Part shown: in pieces, positions 35,673 through 44,705 of the stretch
Numbering within the stretch: the stretch's first letter is position 1
Layout: each line of letters starts with the position of its first letter
Assembly: GCA_963726365.1 (NCBI GenBank)
Contig: CAVSCI010000021.1
Location: 62,001 to 126,000, forward strand
Length of the DNA: 64,000 nucleotides
Direction: 5' to 3'
From: JAABQG01 sp963726365
Lineage (GTDB): Bacteria > Pseudomonadota > Gammaproteobacteria > Burkholderiales > Burkholderiaceae_C
The notes under the pieces: generated by a model
Told to the model about the DNA's origin: nothing
What the model saw: the letters and a program-made list of their open reading frames with translations, nothing else
Databases searched by the model: none
Translations under genes and position numbers: made by a program

Positions 35673-36631
35673 TATTCCGCGGCCTTGCGCGATGCCGCCG
35701 TGCGCCCACGCATGTCGTAGGCGTCCACGATGCGCGCCACCAGCGGATGGCGCACCACGTCCACCGAGGTGAAGTGGCACATGGCGATGCCCTTGACGCG
35801 GCGCAGCACACGTTCGGCGTCGATCAGGCCGCTGAGCTGGGTCTTGGGCAGGTCGATCTGGCTCACGTCGCCCGTCACCACGGCCTTGGCGCCAAAGCCG
35901 ATGCGGGTCAGGAACATCTTCATCTGCTCGGGCGTGGTGTTCTGCGCCTCGTCCAGGATCACGAAGGCGTGGTTCAGCGTGCGCCCGCGCATGAAGCCCA
36001 GCGGCGCGATCTCCAGCGCGCCGCGCTCGAAGGCCTTGCTCACCTTGTCGAAACCCATCAGGTCGTACAGCGCGTCATACAAAGGGCGCAGGTAGGGGTC
36101 CACCTTCTGGTTCAGGTCGCCAGGCAGGTAGCCCAGGCGCTCGCCGGCCTCCACCGCCGGACGCGTCAGCACGATGCGCTGCACCGACGCGCGTTCCAGC
36201 GCGTCCACCGCGGCGGCCACGGCCAGATAGGTCTTGCCGGTGCCGGCCGGCCCGATGCCGAAGGTGATGTCGTGCGTGGCCATCGCTTCCAGGTAGGTGG
36301 CCTGGTTGGGGGTGCGCGCGCGCAGGTCGGCGCGGCGGGTCTGCAGCACCAGGCCGCCGTCCTCGCCCGCCAGCGTGGCAGCATCCCCCGCGAGCATCAG
36401 CTGGATCCGGTCGACCGGGATCGCGCGCTCGGCCATCTCGTAGAGCGCCTGCAGCACCTCCATGGCGCGCGTGGCCTTGGCCTTGGGTCCGTCCACCTTG
36501 AACTGCTCGTGGCGGTGCGCGACGGTCACCTGAAGGGCCGCCTCGATGGTGCGCAGGTTGGCGTCCATGGGGCCGCACAGGTTGCCCAGACGGGTGTTGT
36601 TATGGGGGGTGAAGGTGTGACGGACAATCAT
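35672..36631 (-). CDS. phoH: PhoH-family ATPase (PhoH-like)
   Basis: A cytoplasmic P-loop ATPase related to RNA helicases, 319 residues. Walker A is GPAGTGKT and Walker B is FVILDEAQNTT. The conserved N-terminus RHTFTPHNNTRLGNLCGPMD fixes the start at 36,631. It usually sits upstream of ybeY, as here, and is thought to act in RNA metabolism. The 5' end nearly touches, or overlaps by 15 bases, the divergent kinase gene. Confidence 0.95.
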   Translation of the reverse strand: MIVRHTFTPHNNTRLGNLCGPMDANLRTIEAALQVTVAHRHEQFKVDGPKAKATRAMEVLQALYEMAERAIPVDRIQLMLAGDAATLAGEDGGLVLQTRRADLRARTPNQATYLEAMATHDITFGIGPAGTGKTYLAVAAAVDALERASVQRIVLTRPAVEAGERLGYLPGDLNQKVDPYLRPLYDALYDLMGFDKVSKAFERGALEIAPLGFMRGRTLNHAFVILDEAQNTTPEQMKMFLTRIGFGAKAVVTGDVSQIDLPKTQLSGLIDAERVLRRVKGIAMCHFTSVDVVRHPLVARIVDAYDMRGRTAASRKAAE

Positions 36632-38578
36632 GGCGTGAAGTGGAGGCTGTCTTTTATTGTCGCGCTTTCCCGTTCGCTGGCGTTGGGCAGCTTGCTGGCC
36701 CTGCTTGCTGCGTCGCCATGCCGCGCCGAAGTGATCCTGATCCAGCAGGCCGAAGTGTCGGAAGGTCCGGGCCTGACCGCCGCAGTGCCGACCTGGCGGG
36801 CGCAGGCTTTGCCGGACGACTGGGGCCGTACGCGGTCCGAGTTTGGCGGTGAGCTCTGGTACCGCATACCGCTGGACGCCACGGGTCTGGTGAAGGGCAA
36901 CCAGGTTCCGGCACTTTATGTGGAGCGGGTCTGCAGCAATCTGGCGGTGTACCTGAACGGTTCGCTGGTGGGCTCCGGCGGGCGCCTCGCGCCGCCCTAC
37001 AGCCGCAACTGCTTCACGCCGCAGATGTTCACGCTGCCCCAGGCGCTGCTGAAACCCGGCGTCAACATGATCCACATTCAGGTCGTGGGCTATCCCTTGC
37101 GCCAGGTCTCGGCCGCCCAGAGGTCTTCGGGCTTGTCGGTGGTGCGCATCGGCGCGTCCGAGGCATTGCGGCCCCTGTACGAGCAGGCGCTGTGGTGGAA
37201 CATCACGCTGCCCAAGGTCATCACGGCCTTGCTGGGGGCCTTTACCGTCTTCATTGGCGCCCTTTGGCTGACGCGCCCGAAGGACACCTACTACGGGTAC
37301 TTCACCCTGTGGATTGGCTGGTGGACGCTCAACACCACGCGCCTGTACGTCATTGATCCGCCGCTGCCTGGACCGTGGATCGAGATGCTGGTGCCGGCGA
37401 CAGCGCCGCTTTGTGTATCGGGCCTTGTGCTCTTCCTGATGCGCTTTCTCGGGCGCAGCGTGGGCTGGGTCAATCAGGTGCTGTGGTGGCAGCTGCTGGT
37501 CATCCCGTTGATCTTCCTGTGGGGCGGGCAGGAGCATGTCTACCCGCTCGCCCGATGGACCTACTACTGGCTGGTGCCGCAGTTCATCGTCGCTTCATTC
37601 TGGTTCATGGCGGTCTCCTGGCGGGTATCGCGGCGCGACTTCTGGCTGTTCTCGGTGATCCTGATCACGATGGTGGCGATCACGCTGGTCGAGCTGGCGG
37701 CCGCATTCCTGGCGCTGCCTCTCAAGATGCATCTCGGTCATCTGGGCGGGCCGATCACGCTGCTGCCCCTGTGCCTGCGCCTGATCTGGGTCTTCAGCGA
37801 CAACCTGCGCCGCAGCGAGGAGCTCAATGTCGAACTGGAGCGGCGCGTGACCGAGAAGTCCAGCGAGATCGCGCGCAACTTCGCTGAACTCTCCAGCCTT
37901 CGCGCGCGCGAGGCCGTGCAGGACGAGCGCCAGCGTATCGCCTCCGACCTGCACGACGATCTGGGGGCCAAATTGCTGAGCATCGCCCATGAAAGCCGCC
38001 GCGTAGACGATCAGGGGCAACTTGCGGGCATGGCGCGCCAGGCGCTCGATGAAATGCGTCTTTCGGTTCGCGGCATGGTCAGCGAGCCTTTGCGTGCTGC
38101 CGAAGTGCTGGGGGACTGGCGCGCCGAGACGGTGCAGCGCCTTGCGGCGGCCGGCTTCACCGTCGACTGGCAGGCGGCCGAGCCGCCGGCCGGCCTGTTG
38201 CTGCCGGCGCGCACCCAGGTGCAGCTGACCCGCGTTCTGCGTGAGGCGGTTTCCAATCTGATTCGGCATAGCGGAGGCCGCCATTGCCGGGTGGTGATCG
38301 GCTTTTCGCAGGAAGCGATGGCGCTGACGGTCGAAGACGACGGATGCGGCATGGATGCGGCGGCGCTGGGCGCCAAGGGAAACGGGCTCGGCGGCATCGA
38401 GCGTCGGGTCCGCATTCTGGGGGGGCATCACACCTGGCGACAGGGCCCCCTGGGGGGGGCCTGTCTCGATGTCCGTGTGCCGATTGCCCAGGAAACGGGT
38501 GGCGCGGCCGGCGACCCGGACAATGCAATGGAAACGCTTCCGCTAACATCTTCAAATGCAACACGCCCTGATCGTTGA
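36617..38578 (+). CDS. Membrane sensor histidine kinase, 7TMR-DISM-like, HisKA_3 type
   Basis: About 653 residues from GTG 36,617, chosen for its GGGGG-TGAAG upstream. GTG 36,635 would remove the overlap with phoH. A signal peptide ends near ASPCRA, followed by a periplasmic jelly-roll-like region, then seven hydrophobic helices between about 190 and 400, a coiled coil and a NarX-type kinase core with the phospho-histidine in DLHDDLGAKLLSI and the ATP site DDGCGMD, GNGLGGIERRV. The order matches 7TMR-DISM kinases. The ligand, possibly a carbohydrate, is unknown. Confidence 0.88.
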   Translation: MTDNHGVKWRLSFIVALSRSLALGSLLALLAASPCRAEVILIQQAEVSEGPGLTAAVPTWRAQALPDDWGRTRSEFGGELWYRIPLDATGLVKGNQVPALYVERVCSNLAVYLNGSLVGSGGRLAPPYSRNCFTPQMFTLPQALLKPGVNMIHIQVVGYPLRQVSAAQRSSGLSVVRIGASEALRPLYEQALWWNITLPKVITALLGAFTVFIGALWLTRPKDTYYGYFTLWIGWWTLNTTRLYVIDPPLPGPWIEMLVPATAPLCVSGLVLFLMRFLGRSVGWVNQVLWWQLLVIPLIFLWGGQEHVYPLARWTYYWLVPQFIVASFWFMAVSWRVSRRDFWLFSVILITMVAITLVELAAAFLALPLKMHLGHLGGPITLLPLCLRLIWVFSDNLRRSEELNVELERRVTEKSSEIARNFAELSSLRAREAVQDERQRIASDLHDDLGAKLLSIAHESRRVDDQGQLAGMARQALDEMRLSVRGMVSEPLRAAEVLGDWRAETVQRLAAAGFTVDWQAAEPPAGLLLPARTQVQLTRVLREAVSNLIRHSGGRHCRVVIGFSQEAMALTVEDDGCGMDAAALGAKGNGLGGIERRVRILGGHHTWRQGPLGGACLDVRVPIAQETGGAAGDPDNAMETLPLTSSNATRPDR

Positions 38579-39215
38579 AGACTTGCCCCAGATACGGGGA
38601 TGGCTTGGGGACGTGGCGCGCGCCGCGTTTCCGGCTGTTCAGGTGACCACGGCCGCGCGGGTGGATCAGGCCCTGGCCTGCGTGGCGCAGCAGAATTTCG
38701 ACCTTGCACTGGTCGACCTGGGCCTGCCCGACGGCTCGGGCCTTGACGTCGTTGGCGCGTTGCGCCATCACCAACCCAAGTCGCTGCCCGTGGTGGTGAC
38801 GATCTATGACGACGACGAGCACCTGTTTCCCGCACTGCAGGCAGGCGCCTTTGGCTATCTGCTCAAGGAGCAGCCGCAGCAAGAGCTGGTGGCCCAGCTG
38901 CTGCGCATGGCCCAGGGCGAGCCTCCACTGTCCCCGCCGATCGCGCGCAGAGTGCTCTCGCACTTTGCGACCAGTCCGCAGCGCCGCCAGACCTTGATGC
39001 GCAGCGTTGAGGACGAGGTCAAGCTCACCGACCGCGAGACCGAGGTCTTGCAGCGCGTGGCCAAGGGCTATACCCTGCCCGAAATCGCCCAGCAGTTTGG
39101 ACTTTCGCGCCACACGATCGCGGATTACATCAAGCAGATCTACCGAAAACTCAATGTGTCGTCCCGCGCCGAAGCGGCGCTGGAGGCGGCACGCCGCGGA
39201 CTGGTACAGCCATGA
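38556..39215 (+). CDS. NarL/LuxR-type response regulator
   Basis: 219 residues. The receiver domain has the phosphoacceptor D54 in LALVDLGLPDGSGLD, and the LuxR DNA-binding domain reads LTDRETEVLQRVAKGYTLPEIAQQF in part and HTIADYIKQIYRKL. The start overlaps the kinase gene by 23 bases, so the pair is cotranscribed and cognate. Targets are unknown. Confidence 0.93.
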   Translation: MQHALIVEDLPQIRGWLGDVARAAFPAVQVTTAARVDQALACVAQQNFDLALVDLGLPDGSGLDVVGALRHHQPKSLPVVVTIYDDDEHLFPALQAGAFGYLLKEQPQQELVAQLLRMAQGEPPLSPPIARRVLSHFATSPQRRQTLMRSVEDEVKLTDRETEVLQRVAKGYTLPEIAQQFGLSRHTIADYIKQIYRKLNVSSRAEAALEAARRGLVQP

Positions 39216-39243
39216 CCCGCCTCACGTCAACCAGGGACACTTC

Positions 39244-39816
39244 ATGATCGGACGTCTGCAAGGCACGCTGGCCGTAAAAAACCCGCCCGAAGTGGTGGTC
39301 GACTGCCATGGCGTGGGCTACGAGGTGAGCGTGCCGATGAGCACCTTCTACAACCTGCCCGCGCTCGGCGAACCCATCACGCTGCTCACGCATTTCGTGG
39401 TGCGCGAGGACGCGCAGCTGCTCTACGGCTTCGCCACCGCCGCGGAGCGCGAGGCGTTTCGCCAGCTCATCAAGATCAGCGGCGTGGGGCCGCGCACGGC
39501 GCTGTCGGTGCTCTCCGGCATGAGCGTGGGCGAGCTTTCGCAGGCCATCACCGCGCAGGAAGCCGGGCGGCTGGTCAAGGTGCCCGGCATCGGCAAGAAA
39601 ACGGCCGAGCGCCTGCTGCTCGAACTCAAGGGCAAGCTCGGCGCGGACATCGGACTGCCGGTGGGCCTGGCCAGCGATGCGCAGGCCGACATCCAGCAGG
39701 CGCTGGTGGCGCTGGGCTACAGCGACAAGGAGGCCGGGCTGGCGCTCAAGGCGCTGCCGAAGGAGGTCGGTGTCAGTGAAGGCATCAAGCTGGCGCTGAA
39801 GGCGCTGGCGAAATAA
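39244..39816 (+). CDS. ruvA: Holliday junction branch migration protein RuvA
   Basis: RuvA binds the four-way junction and loads RuvB. It has 190 residues. The OB-fold start MIGRLQGTLAVKNPPEVVVDCHGVGYEV and two helix-hairpin-helix motifs (LIKISGVGPRTAL, LVKVPGIGKKTAERLLLEL) are intact. The C-terminal RuvB-binding domain ends ALKALAK. It is followed eight bases later by ruvB. Confidence 0.97.
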   Translation: MIGRLQGTLAVKNPPEVVVDCHGVGYEVSVPMSTFYNLPALGEPITLLTHFVVREDAQLLYGFATAAEREAFRQLIKISGVGPRTALSVLSGMSVGELSQAITAQEAGRLVKVPGIGKKTAERLLLELKGKLGADIGLPVGLASDAQADIQQALVALGYSDKEAGLALKALPKEVGVSEGIKLALKALAK

Positions 39817-39824
39817 TCCGGACC

Positions 39825-40883
39825 ATGACCATCCAGACCGACGATTTCCTGCCCGCGCCGCCCAAGCGCGTGGTCTCCGCCGCGCCCGTTTCGCCCCAGG
39901 AGGAGGCCATCGAGCGCGCGCTGCGGCCCAAGCTGCTCGACGAGTACGTGGGCCAGGTCAAGGTGCGCGAGCAGCTCGAGATCTTCATCGGCGCGGCGCG
40001 CAAGCGCGAGGAGGCGCTGGACCACGTGCTGCTGTTCGGCCCGCCCGGGCTGGGCAAGACCACGCTGTCGCACATCATCGCGGCCGAGCTCGGCGTCAAC
40101 CTGCGCCAGACCAGCGGGCCGGTGCTGGAAAAGCCCAAGGACCTGGCGGCGCTGCTGACCAACCTGGAAAAGAACGACGTCCTGTTCATCGACGAGATCC
40201 ACCGCCTCTCGCCGGTGGTCGAGGAAATCCTCTACCCCGCGCTGGAGGACTACCAGATCGACATCATGATCGGCGAGGGCCCGGCGGCGCGCAGCATCAA
40301 GCTCGACCTGCAGCCCTTCACGCTGGTGGGCGCCACCACGCGCGCCGGCATGCTGACCAACCCGCTGCGCGACCGCTTCGGCATCGTCTCGCGGCTGGAG
40401 TTCTACACCGCCGAGGAGCTCGGGCGCATCGTCACGCGCAGCGCCGGCCTGCTCAAGACGCCGATGGACGAGGCGGGCGGCTTCGAGATCGCTCGGCGCT
40501 CACGCGGCACGCCGCGCATCGCCAACCGTCTGCTGCGCCGCGTGCGCGACTACGCCGACGTCAAGGGCACGGGACGCATCACGCTGGACATTGCCAACCG
40601 CGCGCTGGCCATGCTCGACGTGGACCCGGAAGGCTTCGACGTGATGGACCGCAAGTTGCTGGAGGCGGTGATCCACCGCTTCGACGGCGGCCCGGTCGGG
40701 CTGGACAACATCGCGGCCAGCATCGGCGAGGAGCGCGACACCATCGAAGACGTGATCGAACCCTACCTGATCCAGCAGGGTTTCCTGCAGCGCACCCCGC
40801 GCGGGCGCATCGCCACGCTGGCGGCGTACCGACACCTGGGTGTGGCGCCGCCGAAAGCAGCGGGCGAGCTGTTTATTGAATGA
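39825..40883 (+). CDS. ruvB: Holliday junction DNA helicase RuvB
   Basis: AAA+ motor of branch migration, 352 residues. Walker A is GPPGLGKTTL, Walker B is LFIDEIHRL, sensor I is in GATTRAGML, and the arginine finger is in NPLRDRFG. A C-terminal winged helix follows (GFLQRTPRGRIAT). It is the second gene of the ruvAB pair. RuvC is not in the window. Confidence 0.97.
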   Translation: MTIQTDDFLPAPPKRVVSAAPVSPQEEAIERALRPKLLDEYVGQVKVREQLEIFIGAARKREEALDHVLLFGPPGLGKTTLSHIIAAELGVNLRQTSGPVLEKPKDLAALLTNLEKNDVLFIDEIHRLSPVVEEILYPALEDYQIDIMIGEGPAARSIKLDLQPFTLVGATTRAGMLTNPLRDRFGIVSRLEFYTAEELGRIVTRSAGLLKTPMDEAGGFEIARRSRGTPRIANRLLRRVRDYADVKGTGRITLDIANRALAMLDVDPEGFDVMDRKLLEAVIHRFDGGPVGLDNIAASIGEERDTIEDVIEPYLIQQGFLQRTPRGRIATLAAYRHLGVAPPKAAGELFIE

Positions 40884-40932
40884 AATCGGCGCCATCCCAG
40901 CGTGGGATGGTCGCAACGCGCTACTGAAAACG
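40881..40932 (-). repeat. Dispersed hairpin repeat, copy 6
   Basis: A GCCATCCC-AGCGT-GGGATGGTC hairpin between the convergent ruvB and hydroxylase-fusion genes. It keeps the core but has lost part of the AT-rich ends, and may serve as a shared terminator. Confidence 0.65.
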
Positions 40933-42729
40933 GAGTGACTCGGGGCTCGCCGTCACCGCTGGGTGCGGTTGAACCTGGCCACGCAGCCACCCGCCCACGA
41001 TCAGCACCTGCGCCGCGTAGTAGCTGGTCAGCACCCAGAACGGCGCCAGCGGCAGCGGCATCACGAACTTGTTGGTGGCCAGCAGCGAATCGCTGAGCAT
41101 GAAGCAGCACGCGCCGACCGCCACAAGCCAGGATGCCTTGTCGCGCTGCACGGTGGCGCGGCCGATGGCTTGCGCGGCCATCAATGCGATCACGGTCACG
41201 TAGGCCGCCACGGGCGCGCGCAGGCCAGCGGGCAGGCCGCCCGTCCACAGAAAGGCGTACATCGCCGCGCCCACGCCGAGCGTGGCGGCCAGCGCGCCGC
41301 GGCTGGGGAACCAGCCCACGCCCTGGCGCAGCAGCACCAGGTAGGCGAGGTGCGCCAGCAGGAAGGCCACCAGGCCGGGAACGAAATAGCCCGGGAACAG
41401 CAGGAACACGTCACCTGCCAGCGAGCCGGCCAGCGCGGCGAGCAGCCAGAGCCTGCCGGAAGGCGCAATCTGGCGGAATTTGGCATCTTTCGGGCATCTT
41501 GCCAGCTTCAATGGGTCATAAGTAGCTATCATAAAAATAGCAATCAGCATCGGAATCGGTTTGATGAGCCGGTACAGGTCCGGCATGCCGGCGGTGCTGG
41601 TGGCGGTGGCCAGCGCGGCGGCCTGGATCAGCAATGCCTCCAGCATCGTGATGCGGCCCTGCGTGACCGCGCCCACGGCCCACAGGCCGGCGGCCAGGGC
41701 CGAGAACCAGACGGCCGCCTGCGCCAGCGGCAGGCTGTCGGCGTGCCAGAGGAAGACGATGACGCCGCCCAGCAGCGCCGCGAAATTGAGACCGGCAAAC
41801 CATTGCGCCGCGCGGCTCATCGGCGGCTGGAAAGTCTGCACGCGGGCGATATCAAACGCCGGCTTGGGAAAGCGCGCCGCCACGTCGGCCGGCCGCCAGC
41901 CCGGCGGCTTGAGCCAGACGCGCACCTTGTCGGCCCAGCTTCGGGTGTGCCAGGCATCCTTCGCCAGTGCCCAGTAGACCTCGGTGTTGGCCCAGAGCGG
42001 GTCCCAGCTGTTGAGCGCGCCGCGTGTGCCGTAGACGCAGGGCTCGGCGAGGTCCTCGTCGCGGAAGGTGCCAAACAGCCGGTCCCAAAGGATCAGGATG
42101 CCGCCGTAGTTCTTGTCCAGGTAGTTGTCGTTGACCGCGTGGTGCACCCGGTGGTTCGATGGGCTGCAGAACCAGCGGTCGAACCAGCCCAGCTTGGGCA
42201 CGTGCTCGGTGTGCACCCAGTATTGGTAGAGCAGGTCGACCAGCGCCACGATGCCGAACACCAGCGGCGGCACGCCGGCGATCGCCATCGGCAGGTAGAA
42301 GATCCAGCCGAGCAGCGCACCGCTGCTGGTCTGGCGCAGCGCGGTGGACAGGTTGTAGTCCTGGCTCTGGTGATGCACCACGTGCGCGGCCCACAGCACG
42401 CCCACCTCGTGGCCCATGCGGTGCAGCCAGTAGTAGCAGAAGTCGTAAAAAATGAGGGCCAGCAGCCAGCCTTGCCAGGTCGTCCAGAAGGCCCGGGCTT
42501 CTTCCAGCGGCACCAGCGAGACCGACGCATAGACCGCCGTGTAGAGGCCCACCCGCAGCAGGCGCGTGAATACCGCGCTGATCTGGCTCAGCATGCCCAG
42601 GCTGATGCTGTTGATGGCGTCGGCCAGGCGGTAGGTGTTGCGCCCCTTGCGCACGCCGTACGCCAGTTCCAAGGCGATCATCAGCACGAAGACGGGTGTG
42701 GCGAGGACGATGATCTGGCTGGGGGTCAT
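40921..42729 (-). CDS. Fusion: fatty acid hydroxylase (AGMO-like) domain plus YhhN/TMEM86 lysoplasmalogenase-like domain
   Basis: 602 residues, all membrane-type sequence. The N-terminal half is a sterol desaturase/fatty acid hydroxylase with the diiron histidines HRMGH (103-107), HVVHH (116-120), HTEH (173-176) and NHRVHH (192-197). Among its relatives is alkylglycerol monooxygenase, which cleaves ether lipids. From about residue 381 (LYRLIKPIPML) the protein is a YhhN/TMEM86-like domain, a family that includes lysoplasmalogenase. Joining two ether-lipid enzyme types suggests ether-lipid breakdown, an inference. Residues of about 399-418 are encoded by the dispersed repeat. Confidence 0.85.
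   Translation of the reverse strand: MTPSQIIVLATPVFVLMIALELAYGVRKGRNTYRLADAINSISLGMLSQISAVFTRLLRVGLYTAVYASVSLVPLEEARAFWTTWQGWLLALIFYDFCYYWLHRMGHEVGVLWAAHVVHHQSQDYNLSTALRQTSSGALLGWIFYLPMAIAGVPPLVFGIVALVDLLYQYWVHTEHVPKLGWFDRWFCSPSNHRVHHAVNDNYLDKNYGGILILWDRLFGTFRDEDLAEPCVYGTRGALNSWDPLWANTEVYWALAKDAWHTRSWADKVRVWLKPPGWRPADVAARFPKPAFDIARVQTFQPPMSRAAQWFAGLNFAALLGGVIVFLWHADSLPLAQAAVWFSALAAGLWAVGAVTQGRITMLEALLIQAAALATATSTAGMPDLYRLIKPIPMLIAIFMIATYDPLKLARCPKDAKFRQIAPSGRLWLLAALAGSLAGDVFLLFPGYFVPGLVAFLLAHLAYLVLLRQGVGWFPSRGALAATLGVGAAMYAFLWTGGLPAGLRAPVAAYVTVIALMAAQAIGRATVQRDKASWLVAVGACCFMLSDSLLATNKFVMPLPLAPFWVLTSYYAAQVLIVGGWLRGQVQPHPAVTASPESLRFQ
41475..41540 (-). repeat. Dispersed hairpin repeat, copy 7 (inside the hydroxylase-YhhN fusion)
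   Basis: On the minus strand: TATGATAGC, spacer, GACCCATTGAAGCTGGCAAGA, then GCCCGAAAGATGCC. It is diverged but recognisable by comparison with the copy at 53,143. It is read in sense and in frame as MIATYDPLKLA. Confidence 0.55.
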
Positions 42730-42748
42730 GCCTTGATTTTCCGCCGGA

Positions 42749-44056
42749 TCATGTCAGCGCGCCCCTCGCGTCAACCCTGATGATGCGCTCCACCGTGCCA
42801 TGTTCCAGTCCGCCGCGCACGCCGATGTAGTGCTCGTGCAGGTTGACCGTGGGGTCGCAGTGGCCGGGAATCAGCCACAGGATGTCGCCCAGCGCGGGGA
42901 GGGCGTTTTCAGTGTTACCCGTGGATGCGTTCTCGTGCGGTGCGGGATGCAGGATGCCGTGCTCGTCGCCGCCGTTGGCGTAGGTCAGCGACGGCTGGCC
43001 GGGCAGGCTGTGCACGCGCGGCAGCCCGGAGTCGATGGCGTGGCTCTTGTGGCCCGCGTCGCACACGGCATGCGCGGCGCCCACGCTCATGACCTGGGCC
43101 TTTACAAACAACGCATGCTCGAAAGCGGGCTGCGCCGGGTCGTGTGCATTGCCCGCGTAGTCCGCGTCCATGAACAGGTAGCTACCCGCCTGCAACTCGC
43201 CCCAGATGCCGCTGGCGGTCTCCAGCGCGAACGTGCCCGTACCTGCACCCGTGACGAGCGCGACCGGGATGCCGGCGGCCTCGATCAGCGCACGGGTGCG
43301 TCGCACTTCGTCGGCTGCGCGGGCGATGGCCTCTCGGCGCTCTTCGACGCTGCGCAGGTGCTGGGCGCGGCCATGGTAAGCCTGCAGGCCGGCGAAACGC
43401 AGGCTGCTGTGCGCGGTGATGGCCTGCGCCAGCGTCACGGCGGCCGGGCCGGGCGGCAGGCCGCAACGGCCTTGGCCGACATCGATTTCGATGAAGACCT
43501 CGATGAGGGGCACAACGGCCGTCTCGTCGCTCCGGTTTTCAGCAGGCCCCGGATGAGTCGGAACGCTGCCACGGTCTCCGGCCTCGCCGCCGCCTGTCGC
43601 ACCGTCCTCCTGATCCGCCATTGCAGCCGCCAGCCGAGAAATGCCTTCCAGGCTGTCCACCGCGATCGCCAGACGTCCGCCTGCGGCATTCAACTGGAAG
43701 GCCAGCGCCGCCACGCGGCGCAGCTTGGCGGGGTCGATGACCTCGTTGCTGATGTAGATGTCGGTCACGCCGCCGGCGGCCATGGCTTCGGCCTCCGCCG
43801 TCTTCTGCACGCACACGCCCACCGCGCCGGCCTGCATCTGCAGCCGGGCCAGCGCCGCGCTCTTGTGCATCTTCGCGTGCGGGCGCAGCCGGACGCTGTG
43901 CTTGCGGGCGAATTCGGCCATGCGCGCAAGGTTGCGCTGCATCGCGTCCAGGTCGATGACCAGCGCCGGCGTGTCGATGGCAGCGACGGGCTTTCCTCTC
44001 AGGTCCGCGAGGCCTGGTGGAAGCGGGAGCCGGCCTGCGTCAGCTTGTGGATTCAT
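42749..44056 (-). CDS. DSD1-family PLP-dependent enzyme (D-serine dehydratase/D-threonine aldolase-like)
   Basis: Fold-type III PLP enzyme, 435 residues from MNPQADAGRL. The alanine-racemase-like barrel has the PLP lysine in LRPHAKMHKS, and the C-terminal metal-binding region has IPGHCDPTVNLHEHY (HxC-type zinc site of the D-serine dehydratase-like domain). An unusual Gly/Asp-rich loop (DQEDGATGGGEAGDRG) of about 35 residues interrupts the barrel near residue 150. The ATG at 44,056 has a GGAG site and overlaps the histidine phosphatase gene. D-amino acid substrates are inferred. Confidence 0.87.
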   Translation of the reverse strand: MNPQADAGRLPLPPGLADLRGKPVAAIDTPALVIDLDAMQRNLARMAEFARKHSVRLRPHAKMHKSAALARLQMQAGAVGVCVQKTAEAEAMAAGGVTDIYISNEVIDPAKLRRVAALAFQLNAAGGRLAIAVDSLEGISRLAAAMADQEDGATGGGEAGDRGSVPTHPGPAENRSDETAVVPLIEVFIEIDVGQGRCGLPPGPAAVTLAQAITAHSSLRFAGLQAYHGRAQHLRSVEERREAIARAADEVRRTRALIEAAGIPVALVTGAGTGTFALETASGIWGELQAGSYLFMDADYAGNAHDPAQPAFEHALFVKAQVMSVGAAHAVCDAGHKSHAIDSGLPRVHSLPGQPSLTYANGGDEHGILHPAPHENASTGNTENALPALGDILWLIPGHCDPTVNLHEHYIGVRGGLEHGTVERIIRVDARGALT

Positions 44057-44681
44057 CGAGTGCTCCATCTTCCAGGTGCGAGGTGTCCGACCAGCCCACC
44101 AGCGACAGGCCCGCGGGTGTCCAGAGCAGGCGGTTGATCGCGGTGTTGCCGAGTTGCCAGGTGCGTGGCGCCTGCAGTTCCTGCCCGGTGGCCGCGCGGT
44201 AGAGCAGGTCCATCACGCCGCCATGCGCCACCAGCACGATCTGCTCGCCGGTGTGGCGAGATGCCAGCGTGTGCAGCGTCTCCACGACGCGCCGGCGCAT
44301 GGCCGTGAGTGACTCGCCGCCTTCTGGCGCCCAGAACGGGTCGCGCTTGCGCCAGCGCAAGGCCTCCTCAGGCAGGCTGGCCTCGATTTCGGCAAAGGTC
44401 TTGCCCTGGAAAACGCCAAAACCTCGCTCGCGCAGGCCTTCGTCGGTGACCACCGGCGCCCCGGTGGTCTCGCTGACTGCGCGTGCTGTCTCCCACGCGC
44501 GCAGCAGGTCGCTGGTGTAGACGACGTCGATCGGCTCACGTGCTGCCAGCGCACGTGCCAGTCGCTGCGCCTGCCAGCGCCCGGTCTCGTTGAGCGGAAC
44601 ATCGAGCTGGCCCTGGATGCGCGTGTCCACGTTCCAGGCGGTTTCGCCGTGACGGATGGCAATGATGCGGGTGGCGTCCAT
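44040..44681 (-). CDS. Histidine phosphatase family protein (GpmB/CobC-like)
   Basis: 213 residues of the phosphoglycerate-mutase-like superfamily. The phosphohistidine motif is IRHGETAWN near the start, with the second catalytic histidine in LVAHGGVMDLL and EGGESLTAM in between. It is probably a phosphatase rather than a mutase. The substrate could be alpha-ribazole phosphate or a sugar phosphate, which the sequence does not settle. It lies between ttcA and the DSD1-like gene on one transcript. Confidence 0.9.
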   Translation of the reverse strand: MDATRIIAIRHGETAWNVDTRIQGQLDVPLNETGRWQAQRLARALAAREPIDVVYTSDLLRAWETARAVSETTGAPVVTDEGLRERGFGVFQGKTFAEIEASLPEEALRWRKRDPFWAPEGGESLTAMRRRVVETLHTLASRHTGEQIVLVAHGGVMDLLYRAATGQELQAPRTWQLGNTAINRLLWTPAGLSLVGWSDTSHLEDGALDESTS

Positions 44682-44705
44682 GGAATCTCTCGAGGCAAAA
44701 CAGGC

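Noticed and set aside
35154..35780. Longer YbeY starting upstream through the hairpin repeat and the phoH 3' end
   Set aside because: The YbeY family starts at about MPLNTLQLSLQF. The extension reads a repeat and then antisense-like phoH sequence in another frame.
35747..38578. A 943-residue plus-strand reading frame ending in the 7TMR-DISM-like kinase
   Set aside because: The first 290 or so residues are antisense to phoH. The kinase start has to lie at about 36,617-36,635, where a signal peptide begins.
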